Assembly (NCBI GenBank): GCA_012295275.1
Contig: CM022665.1
Location: forward strand, 5,402,901 to 5,466,900
Origin: Chrysomallon squamiferum
Lineage: Eukaryota > Mollusca > Gastropoda > Neomphalida > Peltospiridae
Direction: 5' to 3'
DNA length: 64,000 nucleotides
In this document: piece by piece, positions 28,002-42,459 of the stretch
How the letters are laid out: each line of letters begins with the position of its first letter
Numbering within the stretch: the stretch's first letter is position 1
Position numbers and translations under genes: made by a program
The notes under the pieces: model-generated
The model's input: the letters and a program-made list of their open reading frames with translations, nothing else
What the model was told of the DNA's origin: nothing
Database searches by the model: none

Positions 28002-28902
28002 TTAATTATCTAAATTAATTATAACATTATGTTATAATGACGGATAAAGATGTCTCAGTGATGCAAGTTAATTTGGTTCATTGTTGTAATAACCTATAGA
28101 AGCAGCTATATAAGCACTGAAAACTGACATGTAGCTAAAGTGATTAGGTACAGATGTAGAAGTACTGATAACAGTTAAAGTGATACTGACAACGGTGCTC
28201 GGGTGGTGGTTACATTACTATTAACTGTAAATTTAAGTGTGCAAATAAAAATTAACATTAGTACTAGTGAAACTGTTTAGAAATTTACATTTTTCATTGA
28301 GTTAAATTCTTATCCATATCATTTTACTTGGAAAAGAAAAGTGATATTTACCATCGTCATCGAAAGCTTCTGTTAACTCTTCAAAATCTCGTTTATTCAT
28401 GTTCTTCATGAATTCAGCCTCGTCCAAAATCTCGTCATCGTTTTCATCAATATCTCTTGCTAAAATATCGCTACCTGTAAAGATAAGAAATATATTTTAG
28501 ACAACTGTAAGTATTCTAGTTTACAAAAAAGTAATATTTATTTATTTATTTATAAATATGTGCTACAAAAATATAAAAATTCTACTTTAGAGGAAAATAA
28601 TATTTTAGTCAAAAAATTATAAATGTTTTATTTACAATATAGATACTTTGGAATACACCGTTAAAAAGCATCGCCCACTTAAAGGTATTTGAAAAACAAA
28701 TATTTAAACAATTCTGAACAGTAATCTCACCTAGTCGTACCATTCCTATTGGGCCGGGTGTTGGTATGGGAAACATTCCAATTGGGCCAGGAAATGGCGG
28801 TATGATTCCAGCTGGGCCAGGACGTGGCCAACGTCTGTTTGCGAGAGGCGTTACCTCGTAAACAGCAACACACAACAACGCGAGAACGAGCACAAGCTTC
28901 AT
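28002..28902 (-). CDS. A3: secreted Pro/Gly-rich peptide precursor with acidic EF-hand-like tail
   Basis: Exons 28902-28731, 28474-28352 and 28009-28002 are joined by phase-1 introns, giving 100 aa. The ATG follows TTTCAG. The signal peptide is MKLVLVLALLCVAVYEV. The mature region differs strongly from A1: it starts near ANRRWPRPG and has three PGPAGI/PGPIGM repeats with fewer charged residues, ending VRL. Exon 2 begins GSDILARD, so the GRD site of A1 is ARD here. It keeps the D-E-N-D-D-E-I-L-D-E-A-E loop. Exon 3 gives D-N-stop. The TATA box is 29425-29419 and the non-coding exon donor is at 29338. The contrast between the variable peptide and the constant exon 2 is typical of diversifying peptide families. 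Function unknown. Confidence 0.75.
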
Positions 28903-29206
28903 CTGAAATAGAAGAAATGGTATCAGTTTTCTGATTTATATCAGAGTGCAACTGTATAGCGTAATACATATGATCTACAAAATAACATACTCCGTATCTT
29001 GACAGACGTACATGGCCAGATTAGAAATAGTGTCTGTTATAGGTTTACGGGGATTGAATTTCTGCTACACCATGTTAATCCAGTCTTAATAATATAATAT
29101 ATGATTTTTTACTGTTATCTTGCTGTATAATTAGAAAATAAAACCAAATCACATAATTACAGATGTACCTACTGAGTTTTAAAACAGTTATTACTTCGTA
29201 AACCCA

Positions 29207-29313
<107 letters not shown>

Positions 29314-29713
29314 GATGATGGTGAATAAACATTTTACCTCAAATTCTTCCTCAAGTGGAATGAAATACACCGTTCGTGGAAAACAGTATTTCAAGACAAA
29401 AGGTGTTAAATAGAAGTGTTTTATAATCTTGAACAGGATGCAAATCTAAATGATATTTACACGTGTAAGTGTGAGATCCTGCTTTCTGTCAGACATCAGT
29501 TTATATAATCACTGTAAACACACGTGTGAACCACATAAGGTTCCAGATCATTTATCACATTGCCAAAGAATTGTTTTTATATGTAATTACTGATCTTCAT
29601 TTAATGAGAAAAACTTCTATTGACTTAATGGTAAATCAACACTGGAAAATATTCATTATGGAATCAACAGTTATATATCTATTTAATTAGATAGTGTATA
29701 TGATTTTATAATC

Positions 29714-29716
<3 letters not shown>

Positions 29717-29799
<83 letters not shown>
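29717..29799. repeat. (GA)n tract in A3/B3 interval
   Basis: The counterpart of 8781-8968. Confidence 0.95.
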
Positions 29800-29801
<2 letters not shown>

Positions 29802-30664
29802 TCCAATTGGTTGCATACTTTTCGTTCCCATTAATATTTTCTTCAATGAGAAATATTTTGAACAGAACGAAAACATATACTGAATCCTTTTTAGTTAGAC
29901 TGATACACAGCTTAATAAAGAATGAACAGCTGATAACAAAAAGATGTTTATCATGACTGATTATCACAGATACAGTCTGATATTCTACTTGATTCTGTTG
30001 TTTATTTCTGAGGCTATAATGTATTATAGGAAACTGCCATTAACATATGGTACCACTTTTTTGACTTTCTCTCTCAAATTATTATATTCCTCTGATTCGT
30101 TTATTAGCTGTTATTTTCAATACACCAAAACAATATAGAGGTGTTAATTGATCGTTTTGGAAATGTTCATTTCTGCTTCATTAAATTAGGTGTTCGTTTT
30201 CACCAGTCGCACACTCCTTCGCGCCAAACTCTTTAACAGTCAACCAGGATTTCAGGCTCGTCATGTGTTGTCATAATTTCTGTTATATCCTGTTTTCAAC
30301 AGAATAATGCTGTATAAGTAACTGCATATTTCTAAAAACATCAGATCTGAACGTCCTACAGACTAAAAGTAAGGTAAGCCCAAACAATTATTTCAGTACT
30401 GAATTTGAAATGTTTATATTTTTTTGTCTGAAATCATAATTGAATAAGATTTTTTTTTCATTTCATTTTAATATTTTATTACTATTTCTGATACTTTAAA
30501 AAAAGTAATTGTCTTTCGCATTTTTTCCTAACTTCAGAAACGTAACTGTGGTGATTTGCAATTTTAAAACATTTCTGCCTCGTAGAAGACTTCTTATTAA
30601 CGGAAATATCTTTTTTTTTTAATTATTGTATTTTTAAATCTATCATTAACTCTGAAACTTCAAG

Positions 30665-30697
<33 letters not shown>

Positions 30698-30967
30698 TTT
30701 TTATTATTATTATTATTAATTATTAATTATTAATTATTATTATTTCCGCCACAATCATCATCATCATCATCATTTGCCTTTCTTGTTGATTCTTCATTAA
30801 AAACGTTTCACTGAAATAAAACATAAAAACATAGATGAATTCTACATAAATAAAGTATGAACTAGTAGAATTTAATATAAAAAAGAAGCACTTAATAGTC
30901 ATATATATATATAGATATATATATATGAAATGTGAATATTCGAAAACTCTTCCAGTTTGATAATCGA

Positions 30968-32149
30968 TTATCAGTTGTTGCCCTGCACGAGACTAATGGA
31001 ATCTGGAAACGTTTCCGATGGCCTAGATTTCCTCGCCTTCCCAGATTGCCTCGCCTTCCCAGATTCCCTCGCTGGCCAAGAATTCCAGGACGTTGGCCTG
31101 GACCGATAGGAATGCCACCAAGACCAATGCTGAAAGGTTGATAAATATTTTGTAAATTTATGGACATTAGTTAATAAGCATAAAGATGCAACAAACATAC
31201 GAACTTGCATACAACATAAAACGACTGAAATAACAAACAGTGACAAACACAAATATTAAAGCAAAGCCATAAACGTAACTACCATGTTCAAACTCTTTCT
31301 CTAAATTAGTAGAAATTCAGTAATTTTACTGTTTTATCGACACAATCATTTAGGCCATGAATTAAAAACTAGCAGCTACTTGAAATGATGTTAATGATTA
31401 AAATTATAGATTTAGTTACAAGTGCTTTAAATACAAGCAGGTTTTCTTTTAATTTCCTATAATGTTTATAATTACAGATGTAGTTTGTGTACAGAATAGC
31501 TAAATTATTTTCAATTGTAGACATAATTATTTCTGTTGTTTTCAGGAAGAGACGTTGATTCTATTGATGAAAATGAGGATGGATTGCTCGATGAAATGGA
31601 ACTGGCGAAACACCTCAACGAGCGAGACATTGAAGATTTAATGAAGATGTTGGATTAAAATGGTAAATTATATAAAATTCTGATCAGTCGCCTGTTTATT
31701 TGTAATAACAGCTTGATAGGCATGTTAGTTTTATTATTCTACAGGTATAAGCATTCATGATTGCTTTTGTTTTTGAAAATATTTATATATGTGTACATTT
31801 TTATATATGTATGTCTGCATGAGTGTGTGTGTTTGTGTGTAGATGTACACTTTTGTTCTTATTATTCTTGTTATTCCTTTTGTTATTCTCTTGCAATTAT
31901 TGTCATTGTTTTTGTTGCTGTTGTTGTTATTTTTTGTATTATCATTACTATCATGCAGGTTCATTATTATTATTGTTGTTGTTATTATTACTATTTCTAT
32001 TATTATTATAGTAGTAGTAGTAGTAGTAGTAATAGTAGTAGTAATAGTGGTAGTAGTAGTAGTAGTTGTAGTAGTAGTTGTAATATTGCTATTATTGTTA
32101 TGTTACAGGTGATAATCGGCTCTCTGTAGATGAGTTTACTGAAGAGTAA
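30968..32149 (+). pseudogene. B3: copy of gene B without its start, with a stop in the EF exon
   Basis: The peptide exon is recognisable from 30968 (LSVVALHETNG) to the donor at 31136. A deletion of the preceding ~100 bp removed the acceptor, the ATG and the first half of the signal peptide. The Arg/Pro/Trp-rich repeats are intact and slightly different from B1 (RLPRLPRLPR). The EF exon 31546-31662 has TAA at 31656-31658 after KMLD, which removes the second EF-hand. Exon 3 (32109-32149) is intact. An upstream in-frame ATG near 30932 would give a protein without a signal peptide. A pseudogene. Confidence 0.85.
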
Positions 32150-33099
32150 TCAGGTAAATTTACGATAATTTCTAGTCAAAAGTATTTTGATTTAAAAGTC
32201 TCGTAATGTTAAACTGTATCTGTTTTGAAGTGTAATTTAATATCCCATATTAAAACTAAATTTCAATACGGAATATTAAATTACATTTCAAAGCCTTTTA
32301 CTAGTTCAAACGCTGTTATTCAGCTCAACATTTATCTAAAATGATATATTTGTATCAAATGCTTAATCACTAATAAACTATAAACAGTTAAAAAGATGGT
32401 AAAAATAAATAAATTTTCCATAGAATCCGAAGTATTCTGGATGACTAATAATCTGTTTTGTTAAATTCTATTGAATGCGAGAAACAGCTGATATTTACAA
32501 TATTAATTATGCTTCATTTGCAGTTCTGATGTCATTTCCAGATACAGAACAAACAATGTGAATCGCCCGATACAACGCAGTCATTAAAAACTCTGAATAA
32601 AATCAAATCTGAACGTTAGCTCTGTTCTCTTTTAATTATAGTTGCTATACACAGTTTTTCGAAATTAGAACTGATAGCACTTCTGGACAATGGTTTTGCA
32701 TGATTTTTGCTCTTCAAAGAGAAATGTACAAAACTATAGATATATTTTCTTTTTAAAATACATAATTTTATAAGACCTCAGTCCACAAGAGAGATCCGAT
32801 GGAAAAAGATAAGAGACCCACTGACAACAAAGTGAAAATATATCTTTGAAACATGTGAATATGAAATGTTTTGTCTATCCCTGACTGTTATATAATACCG
32901 TCACAAGTTTTTAAACAGCGAAATGTTATTGCACTTGTTTCTTTTTTATGTTATTTCTGGAATATTGCTTAGAGGCTACTTGAAAATAAAAACACAACTA
33001 TTGGATTTGATTATAGAATTGTAATCATATTTCTTTCAAGATCAATTTAATAACGACAACAACATAACGAGAAAGGATATTTATTAGAATCTTATTTGT

Positions 33100-34274
33100 T
33101 ATATCATTTTATGTCACATCTGACTTGATGTAGTTTTCTTCTTATTTATCGATTTCAAACATCTTCTGAATCTGGAAAGTAAACAGATTTTGTTAATTTG
33201 TTTTGTAATAAACGAAGAACAGGAATGAAAACTTTGTTTAACAACAAACAACTTACTTCATTATAAACATTAATGTGTCGAAGACATGTGATTTGTTTGT
33301 ATGTATTTGGCTCCGTGTGTTCGTTTGTGTGTATGTATGTATATATTATGCTCCCAAATACGATAAGCCTATATATATCTATTTATATGTACGATATATA
33401 TATGAATATATATATATAAATATGTTTAAGCGTGCGTGCGTATTTGTGAGTATGAGCGTGCTTGTGAGTGTGAACATGTGTCTGAACATGTGTGTGCACG
33501 CTTACTGAATGTATTCATTTCCTGTAACATATTCTCAATGTCACGCTCATTCAAATATTTTGCCAGTTCAACATCATCAAAATTCTCATAGTCTTCATCT
33601 GCTTCAAACTCTGATGCAACGTCCCTGCCTGTAATGAACAAAATTTTATATATTGCCTCTAAACAAATGTCAGCATTAACTTGCAGTAGGAGTCAAACTA
33701 ATATTATTTGTTACGATTCTATCACGAAACTGACTCACGTATTATGTTTGAAAAAAGAAAGTGTTAAAGTTATCAGTTGCAGCTAGGAATTGTGGTTTGG
33801 ACATTAAAGCACATATATCCGTATTTTTTAAGAACCAGTGGCTAGAATGGAATATAAATGATGACTGTCATGTAGACGTATTGTTCAGTTCATAACAACA
33901 ATAAAATTTCAACAATAATAACAAATACTGGTGGTGGTAAGAACGCGAAGAAAGATGAGAATTAGAAATTTGATCAAAACTGTGCGATGGTAATATTTAT
34001 CCAATAACTTTCTAATCCTGTCCCAGTTATAGTACCGATGATAAAAGCGAAGAAGAACACGAAGAAGAAGAAGAAGAAGAAGAAGAAGAAGAAGAAAGCT
34101 GATAATTAGAAAACTGATCAAACCTGTGCGATGGTAATATTTATCCAAGAACTTTCTAATCCTGTCCCAGTTAATGTGCCGATGATGGTGGTATATTTTC
34201 TGTCTGATCCACCCTGCTGAAGATTCTTGGAGAGCGACGAGAGAGAGCAGAACAAGGAGGAGGACAAACTTCAT
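33100..34274 (-). CDS. C3: secreted basic peptide precursor, divergent copy
   Basis: Exons 34274-34124 and 33628-33506 match C1 in length and phase. The signal peptide is the same up to QESSA, followed by GWIRQ. The peptide differs: IYHHHRHINW then KFLDKYYHRT, richer in His and Tyr. Exon 2 carries ASEFEADEDY and ends NTF. The intron contains a second, partial copy of the peptide exon (about 33955-34045). The terminal exon and AATAAA (33085-33080) are kept. As in C1 the 3' coding end is uncertain, so the lower coordinate is approximate. It is probably functional. Confidence 0.65.
33955..34045 (-). repeat. Partial duplicate of the C3 peptide exon, donor destroyed
   Basis: The segment re-encodes NWDRIRKLLDKYYHRT, but where the real exon has CACAG/GTTTGA this copy has CACAGTTTTGA, so the donor is lost. 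It lies in the C3 intron with a GAA repeat between the two copies. Confidence 0.75.
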
Positions 34275-34440
34275 CTGTAACAAAACGCTAAAATATAGTT
34301 TACGTATAGAATTTCTTCAGTAAGTCTGACATAGGGAAATATTTTCGGATCATTATAGTATTGTTTTTATACCTACATCTTGTTTACAGTCACCCTCTTA
34401 TATTATCGTTCATGTGTTATTATGTATAAATTACGTAGAA

Positions 34441-34479
<39 letters not shown>

Positions 34480-35099
34480 TTTTATTCAACTATAAGAATA
34501 TTATTTAAAAATTAAGCTTCGCTTTCTTAAAACAATTTCATTAATAAATTTAAATTGAATATTTTATTAATGAGAGAAAAATTGTTTGCTTACCTTTATG
34601 TAGTGTTGAACGAATAATGAAGTACACTTTATTTCACAGTTCTACAGCTGTATTTAAAGAGCTGTGGTGTTTGAAATGTTGTTAACTACGACAGTGATAA
34701 GTTATTTCACACAAAATTCGTGTGAGATCCTGGAAGCAACATTGAATTAACTGACCTGAAATAACACGGACAAGCAAACGCATGCGCATACACAGACGAA
34801 CAAACACATACACAAATTTATAAATGCTTATTTGAATGCAGATAGAAACCAACATCTGTATTATGGACCATACAAGTGTGTATGTAGGTGTATACGTATT
34901 AATCAGTGTGTGTTTATTAATATATGCTTTCTTGTATTTCATCACTTGCAATGCAGTGAGGAAACAGACTATATATCTAGTATGTATGTATGTATATATG
35001 TGTATGTCTGTGTGTATGTATGTATATATGTGTTTGTCTGTATGTATGATTGTGTGTATGTGTGTGTGTGTATATATATATTATGTATGTATGTATCAG

Positions 35100-35410
35100 T
35101 GTATGTATGTATATAGTTACCAATAATGTGGTGATTTGTTATTATCAATATTTTAAAATAATAATTGTCACAGATTTCTATATTCATATCTACACAGACA
35201 AAGACAAACATTTCTACATATGTACATACATATATACATGCATGCATTCATACATACATACATACATCTATACTTACATTCATCATACATACATACATAC
35301 ATACGTCCGACCGTCCATCCATACATACAAACATCTGATCTGAATGATATATTTATAAAAGAAAACAAAAACAAATACGTATTAGTCTATTTATTTAATA
35401 GAAAATATTT
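35100..35410. other. Interval with GTAT/ATAC and TAG repeats
   Basis: The stretch holds ATAC-type repeats 35220-35330 and a TAG repeat from 35410. I see no gene. Confidence 0.7.
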
Positions 35411-36485
<1,075 letters not shown>

Positions 36486-36858
36486 GTACGTTACATTAAA
36501 TCCATCTATCCACCAATACGTTATATAATACATGACTGTATAAGGAAAATAACAATTAAACGGGACATTTTTCAACTTTAAAACGTTATCTATTTGTTAG
36601 TGTTAAAACCGTCTTCATTTCTAAATGTGATGTTATTTAATTACACTTTACTGCATTATTTAACATGTACTTATGTTAAATCAATATCTAGTTGTTTACA
36701 CAGAATGTCTGTGTAACATTTCTTAAATAAATGACATTAAAACTCTTTGTTTTATAAAGCGATCACTTTTACTACTACAACTACTACCATCAAAACCACC
36801 ACCACCATTGCTACTAATACTACAGCAACTACTAATACTACCACCGCCTCCATCAGAG

Positions 36859-36892
<34 letters not shown>

Positions 36893-37242
36893 GCTACTTC
36901 TACTACTACTAATAATAATAGTAAAAACTGTCTTACCGAAAGACAAAGAGAAAGGAACAAAGTGCTAGTCATCATGATTGCTGGAATAAACGTGAGTAAC
37001 AGAGAAACCAGATGGTAATCTTCGCACAGTTGTCTTGTAGCCTCAAGATAACAGAATTTATGTGTCAGGCTAAAATAGTGATTAATGTAATGTAATAAGA
37101 AATATATACGTTAAAAATTGTTTTTGATCCGAAAACATTTTGATAATCATTTCCATCCTGTTTGTCGTACGATATCATTTTCATTATAATTCACATGTTT
37201 TACGAGATCAGTAATATTTTGTATTTGTTTTTGATTTTAAAA

Positions 37243-37540
37243 ATGTATGTATGTATGTATTTATGAATGTATGTATGTATGATATATATATATATGTATG
37301 TATATATGCATGTACGTAAGTAATTATGTGTGTATGTATATATTTATGTATGTATGTTATGTATATATGTATGTATGTATGTATGTACGTGTGTATGTAT
37401 TTATATGTATGTATGTATGATATGTATATATGTATGTATATATGCATGTACGTAAGTAATTATGTGTGTATGTATATATTTATGTATGTATGTTATGTAT
37501 ATATGTATGTACATATGTATGTATCTATATATTTATGTAT
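37243..37540. repeat. GTAT tetranucleotide microsatellite
   Basis: A long imperfect GTAT/GTATAT array with a higher-order repeat of about 165 bp (the CATGTACGTAAGTAATTATG stretch occurs near 37309 and 37444). Confidence 0.85.
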
Positions 37541-37904
37541 GTTTTCATAGTAACTGTTATTTGGTGTCAAGCAATAAAATTACATAGGAAATTCTCTAAC
37601 GGAACCACTTCGATTCCTCTTACCGATTATATGGATCTTTTATATCGACTTTATCGAAGATATGAAAATATACATAACTCTTTGATAATCTGAAAAAAGT
37701 ATACAGTTTAATGGGAACAGAGAGAATTTGATCCCCCGGCTCACTGCACCAAAGGCTACGTACCTTAAATAAGAGTAATTATTTCTGAGAGTTATATCAG
37801 CATGCAAAAATCATTTCTACAGTAATAAACGGCAAAAATGGTTTAATAAATAAGAGTAAATAATGCCTAGGGAAATAGCGAAAAAATAATAAGCTTTGCT
37901 CAAG

Positions 37905-38240
37905 CAGATGTTTTCGCCTGATCCGGACTTGACGCTTAGGTTGAAAACATATAACACAATTTCATCTTCATGGTTTAATGTTTAGAGCTGAGTGATATCA
38001 AGAGAGAGAGAGAGCGTCAATACAAATAATTAATTACTATAGACACACCCAGAAAAATCAAATTAATTTAGCACCAATATAATTTTGCCAGACCCGGACT
38101 TAACAGATGAAAAAAAAAAAAAAAAAAAACGTTTTAATTTTTTATGCAACACTTTTTAGATATAAATACAGGAATAAGAGAGACCAAAACTGAGAACGAG
38201 AAAAGAAAAAAATCATACAGATAAACCATTGCATCTAAAG
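37905..38240 (+). promoter_or_regulatory. E promoter: 16-bp element, TATA box and non-coding exon 1
   Basis: GACCCGGACTTAACAG at 38091-38106 lies 54 bp before TATAAATA (38161-38168). A leader ends at GCATCTAAAG/GTAGAATTAC (exon end 38240). The same 16-mer, the same TATA at nearly the same distance and a related leader/donor precede gene F at 59367-59482. A weaker copy (GATCCGGACTTGAC) lies at about 37920. Confidence 0.65.
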
Positions 38241-38871
38241 GTAGAATTACTTTTTGTTATTATCATCTTCATTGTTATTATTATTATTATTAGTAGTAGT
38301 AGTAGTAGTATATATTATATATATTAGGAATAGTAATAGGAATAGTGTAGTAGTAATGGTAGTGGTGGTAGAAACAGTAATGGTAGTAGTCGTCACAGTA
38401 ACAATAGAAGAAATAATACAGGAGTAGGGTTAGCAGGACTAGTAGTTGTGGTGGTGGTAGTAGTAATAGTAATTGTGATAATGACAAGAGGAAGAATATT
38501 AGCAAGAATAGTAATTATTATTATTATTATTATTATTATAATTATTATACTGTCATTATTATCATTATCATCATAGTTATCATCACTGTAATCCATTGTC
38601 ATGTTAATTATCTCTCTCTCTCTCTCTCTCTCTCTGTACGTTTCTATGTAATAGAGGGTCAGTCTAAATAAATGCACATGTAGCAGCAATAATATGTATC
38701 AATTCTGTTGAAATTAACCTTACTAATACCACATCTACTCATTTCCTTTGCTACTTATTTTACAACGCATATATTTTTAATACACCACATTCGCTAAAAA
38801 GAATTGATTTATAATATCATAAGACAGTTCTCAATAAATAACTGTATAGGAATGTTCCCTTGTATTTACAG

Positions 38872-39825
38872 ATGAGACTGGTTATTGTTCTTGCTTTGTT
38901 TTGCTTTCTGGCTCTACAAGAATCGTTCGGCTGGAGAAAGAAATTTCGCCTTTCATTCCGTCGTCCATTTTTTTATCATCACCGTATTCGTGTTCCTCTA
39001 TATTTTGTTAGGTATTATATTTAACCCACCATGCCTCTTTGTAGGATGCGTGTTCGATTTACAGAGATATGGGCGTGTAAGAAGTCAGGATATGCAGGGG
39101 CGTAGGAAAACAGCGCTTATGACAAGCACTGAAACTGAGATTTAGATTTGCAGTTAAAAATCCTTGGTGTTAGCTGACATTATATAGGAAATTATAACAT
39201 TTAATACAGTACTGTTTTATATTATCTAATGCAAATTTTAAATAAGATAGTTAAACATTATCTAGATCTTTATTTCATAAGATACATAGATTCAAAGAGA
39301 CACACACATACATACATGCACTCTTGCAGACATCCATACATACATACGAGTTATTGTTATATCATTATTTACCAACGATTCAGGGAAAAGAGCTGACGGT
39401 CAAAATGAAAACAGATTCGAGATTGAGTCAGAACTATCAAAATTCTTCAGTGAAAGAGAAGTTCAAGATTTGATGGAAACTCTCGATAAAGAAAGTAAGT
39501 GAGATAATATTTTTATCAGTAGCTGGAACAAAAATATATTTCAGTGCAGAATGTTTTTTTTTATTTGGTTTCTGCTTTTTCTACTTCTTCTTCTTCTTGT
39601 TACTACTACTACTACTACTAGAATTGTTGTTGTCGTATTTTTTTTATTATTATTGTTAATATTGTTGTTGTAGTTTCTTCATTTCTACTTTCGTTTTTAA
39701 ATTAAACGTGTTGTAAATTAATTTGAGACGAATTTTATGTTGTATCATCTTAAAAACAAAATAAAAAAAACAATCAAAAAACTTTCTTTTGTTTTTTAGA
39801 TGAAGAATTTATTTCTCGTGATTAA
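38872..39825 (+). CDS. E: secreted Arg/Lys/Phe-rich peptide precursor of the same family
   Basis: The ATG at 38872 follows TTTACAG directly. The signal peptide is MRLVIVLALFCFLALQESFG; the mature region begins WRKKFRLSFRRPFFYHHR. Exon 2 (39384-39494) is phase 1 at both ends and reads GKRADGQNEN then ELSKFFSEREVQDLMETL, aligned with GRDVDS and ELAKHLNERDIEDLIKML of B. Its EF-hand loop is degenerate. Exon 3 (39800-39825) ends EEFISRD-stop, followed by TTTG/GTAAAT and a 3'-UTR exon from 40375. The exon 1 donor is uncertain: GT at 38984 or 38990 keeps the frame, while the better-looking TTAG/GTATTA (39012) would put exon 2 out of frame. About 82-84 aa. The cationic Phe/His/Arg peptide suggests defence, by inference. 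Confidence 0.65.
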
Positions 39826-39924
39826 ATTCGAGAAAGCAGCCAAGCTGTTTGGTAAATAAATATGATATTTTCATAAAGTTGTTACAATTTTATTTTATTT
39901 TATTTTATTTACTTATTATTATTT

Positions 39925-39967
<43 letters not shown>

Positions 39968-40047
39968 TTAATTTTCATAGTGTTACTCAGTTGTATTCAG
40001 TAGATTGGTGCACTTTGACCTACACATGAATATATACTCACTCTCTC

Positions 40048-40169
<122 letters not shown>

Positions 40170-40571
40170 ATTAATAGAGCAGTAACAAAACATATTTTTA
40201 CTCATAGAAGTTTTTACTTTTTACTTCCTTCATTGATACCTTCATTATTCTTTTCCCATCAGATCAAATACCATATTTTTAAGAAAACGAAATCTCTCCT
40301 AGCTTAAACACTATAAAACATATTGTTTTATAACTGGATAAAATGTATACAAATCTATCATTTTTTTTCTTCAGATTTTGATGCATTTTATTCAGCATTT
40401 ACAAAGAAAACCTATCAGAAATAAATATCGATGCATAAAACTTTGTGTCCTTTTATTCTTACTTCACGATACACGATTGTATATTTTTTCCCCTCGTATT
40501 TGTGAAACGTTTTATATAAATCTTTCAATTCTAATTCTAATTGTAATAAACACTGAAGACAGTCTAAATGA

Positions 40572-40577
40572 AATAAA
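40572..40577 (+). terminator. Likely poly(A) signal of E
   Basis: AATAAA lies about 200 bp into the terminal non-coding exon. An earlier AATAAA at 40420-40425 is an alternative. Confidence 0.4.
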
Positions 40578-40796
40578 TTATTTATCATATAAATTCATAT
40601 TTCTTAAATTGTTCTCAGCAAACTGAATTAGGCCAACAAACTGCCATAAATAAAACCAATGAATAATATTCTGTGATAAATTTCAAAAAGACAAGATATT
40701 ACAGTCTTTGATAAACCATATGTGCATGTGGCTCAAGATACTACTAAAATCATTACAATTTGAAATACATTTAGATTCCCGCCAGCCATCGCTTGC

Positions 40797-40928
40797 AAAA
40801 ACGACAAGGGACATAACTCTGGACTCGTACACTTTCAGAGCATTAATAGTTTACCTTGAGAAAAGCGTCCTATTATAAAAGTGTTGCCGAGTCAACTCGA
40901 CCCCCAGCAGTTATGTCCCTTGTCGTGT
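40797..40928. mobile_element. Small hairpin element (MITE-like)
   Basis: ACGACAAGGGACATAACT (40801-40818) and its exact reverse complement (40909-40926) flank about 90 bp. CAAGGGACATAACT-type ends are, from general knowledge, common in small repeats of mollusc genomes. I saw no clear target-site duplication. Confidence 0.55.
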
Positions 40929-41225
40929 TTTTATAAGCTGTATATGAAATGTAAATGGAACTCGTATTTAGATCCCATTTTCAGTCCGTCTTCTTATATT
41001 AAAAATGAAATGCAGGTAGGACAGCGAGTGTCGGTCGGCAGCACACGCCTTTCCTAGATACGCGTTGCTAGGGAAATATCGCACAGACGAACAAAACTGA
41101 ACGTCGGTAAAAGAAAAAAGAAACTAAGTGACGTTATTAATTATTAAGTCTATTGGATTAAAAGATCACATCTTGTCTTATCAGAATTTTTGGAAATACT
41201 TCTTATTTAAATTTACTAACTATGT

Positions 41226-41520
41226 CTTGAAGTAGCATGGACCAATGATTTCTAAAGAGTAAAAATAGGAAGCTCATTGTTTGCATACATAATAGTACAT
41301 GTTTTAGAAGTTGAATGCTTTTTGTTTTAACGAAAAAGAGGGAAAATTTAATTTTTAACTAATTTTTTTATACGGCCGGTTGACGGACCTTTAATTTTTA
41401 ATTAATTTATTTTCTGTTGTATAACTGCATCAAGGCAATCATTCAAATAACACGTGATAAATTTGCTTTTTATAAGTAAATACAACTTTTAATGCATTTA
41501 AAATGGAAATAAATATTATT

Positions 41521-41567
<47 letters not shown>

Positions 41568-42459
41568 AAGTTATAATGGTTTCAAGTATTGTTTTGCAGC
41601 TACGTACTCAGAACTGTCCGCTGTGCAGTTTTAGCAGAGTAACATGTCCACATTATGGTACCTAATGAGAATAGTTATCTTCATATTCACGCGCCAGTGT
41701 CTGAGAAAATGATTTTATTTTATTTTATTGTTGTTGTTTTTTGGGGGGCTGGCGACGTCGTAATAATATCTGAAAACAAAATATATAGTACGAAACGTGC
41801 ACCAGATGGTATGACGTCAGTTACCAAAAAAAAAAAAAAAAAAAAAAAAAAAGAAAGAAAGGAAAAAAAAAAAGAAAAATAAAAGCTTTCGACCTTTGCA
41901 GCAATTTCTACTCAGTAATAGACATCTGTGTATACAGGGCATTGATTAAATGACATATTTCTCCAAAATACTTTTAATGATCCATGTAGAATTGATTGCA
42001 TTATGAAGGCATACGTATTTAAGTTTGTAAACACCGATCGGCGTTCGACGCTGCCATCTTGGATTTCTATCGGAAGGTTCCGTGAGCTCACGGATATTTT
42101 TATATTTCCAAATTTAATTATTTTACGTCTGTTTTCTGAACTTTTTCTGATTTACACTGATTTATCAAACCATATGTCGTAATGCCTTTCGTAACTACTT
42201 TTTCAACTTAATCAAACTCTTAAATCTGGATTATTTTTCTGCAAATGCGTGCATAATAAACTGAACTTATAATTCGGTAAACGATTAATGTATTGACTTT
42301 TGTAGTTGCCAGTGTTCCCCCAGTCAGAACTCAGCAGAAAAGAACATTTAGGTGTTGTTTGTTCTCCATAAATCGGCCAAATTTCTGGAGGTTTTTTCCT
42401 TGAGACATAAGTTTGTGCCGTTTTGAGTTATCGTTCCTATTGGTCCATGCTACTTGAAG
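41226..42459. mobile_element. Non-autonomous DNA element with ~21-bp terminal inverted repeats
   Basis: Ends 41226-41246 and 42439-42459 are inverted copies with one mismatch (core GTAGCATGGACCAAT). No transposase frame lies inside. A diverged, shortened copy of the interior occurs at about 42870-43440, sharing for example ATAATAGTACA and GAGTTATCGTTCCT. Confidence 0.6.

Noticed and set aside
37720-37760. Possible tRNA-like B-box region (GATCCCCCGGCTCACTGC)
   Set aside because: No matching A-box or cloverleaf around it.
41655-41882. Lys-rich 75-codon frame ending in an A-run
   Set aside because: It lies within the non-autonomous DNA element, and the Lys tail is the A-run; no splice or domain evidence.
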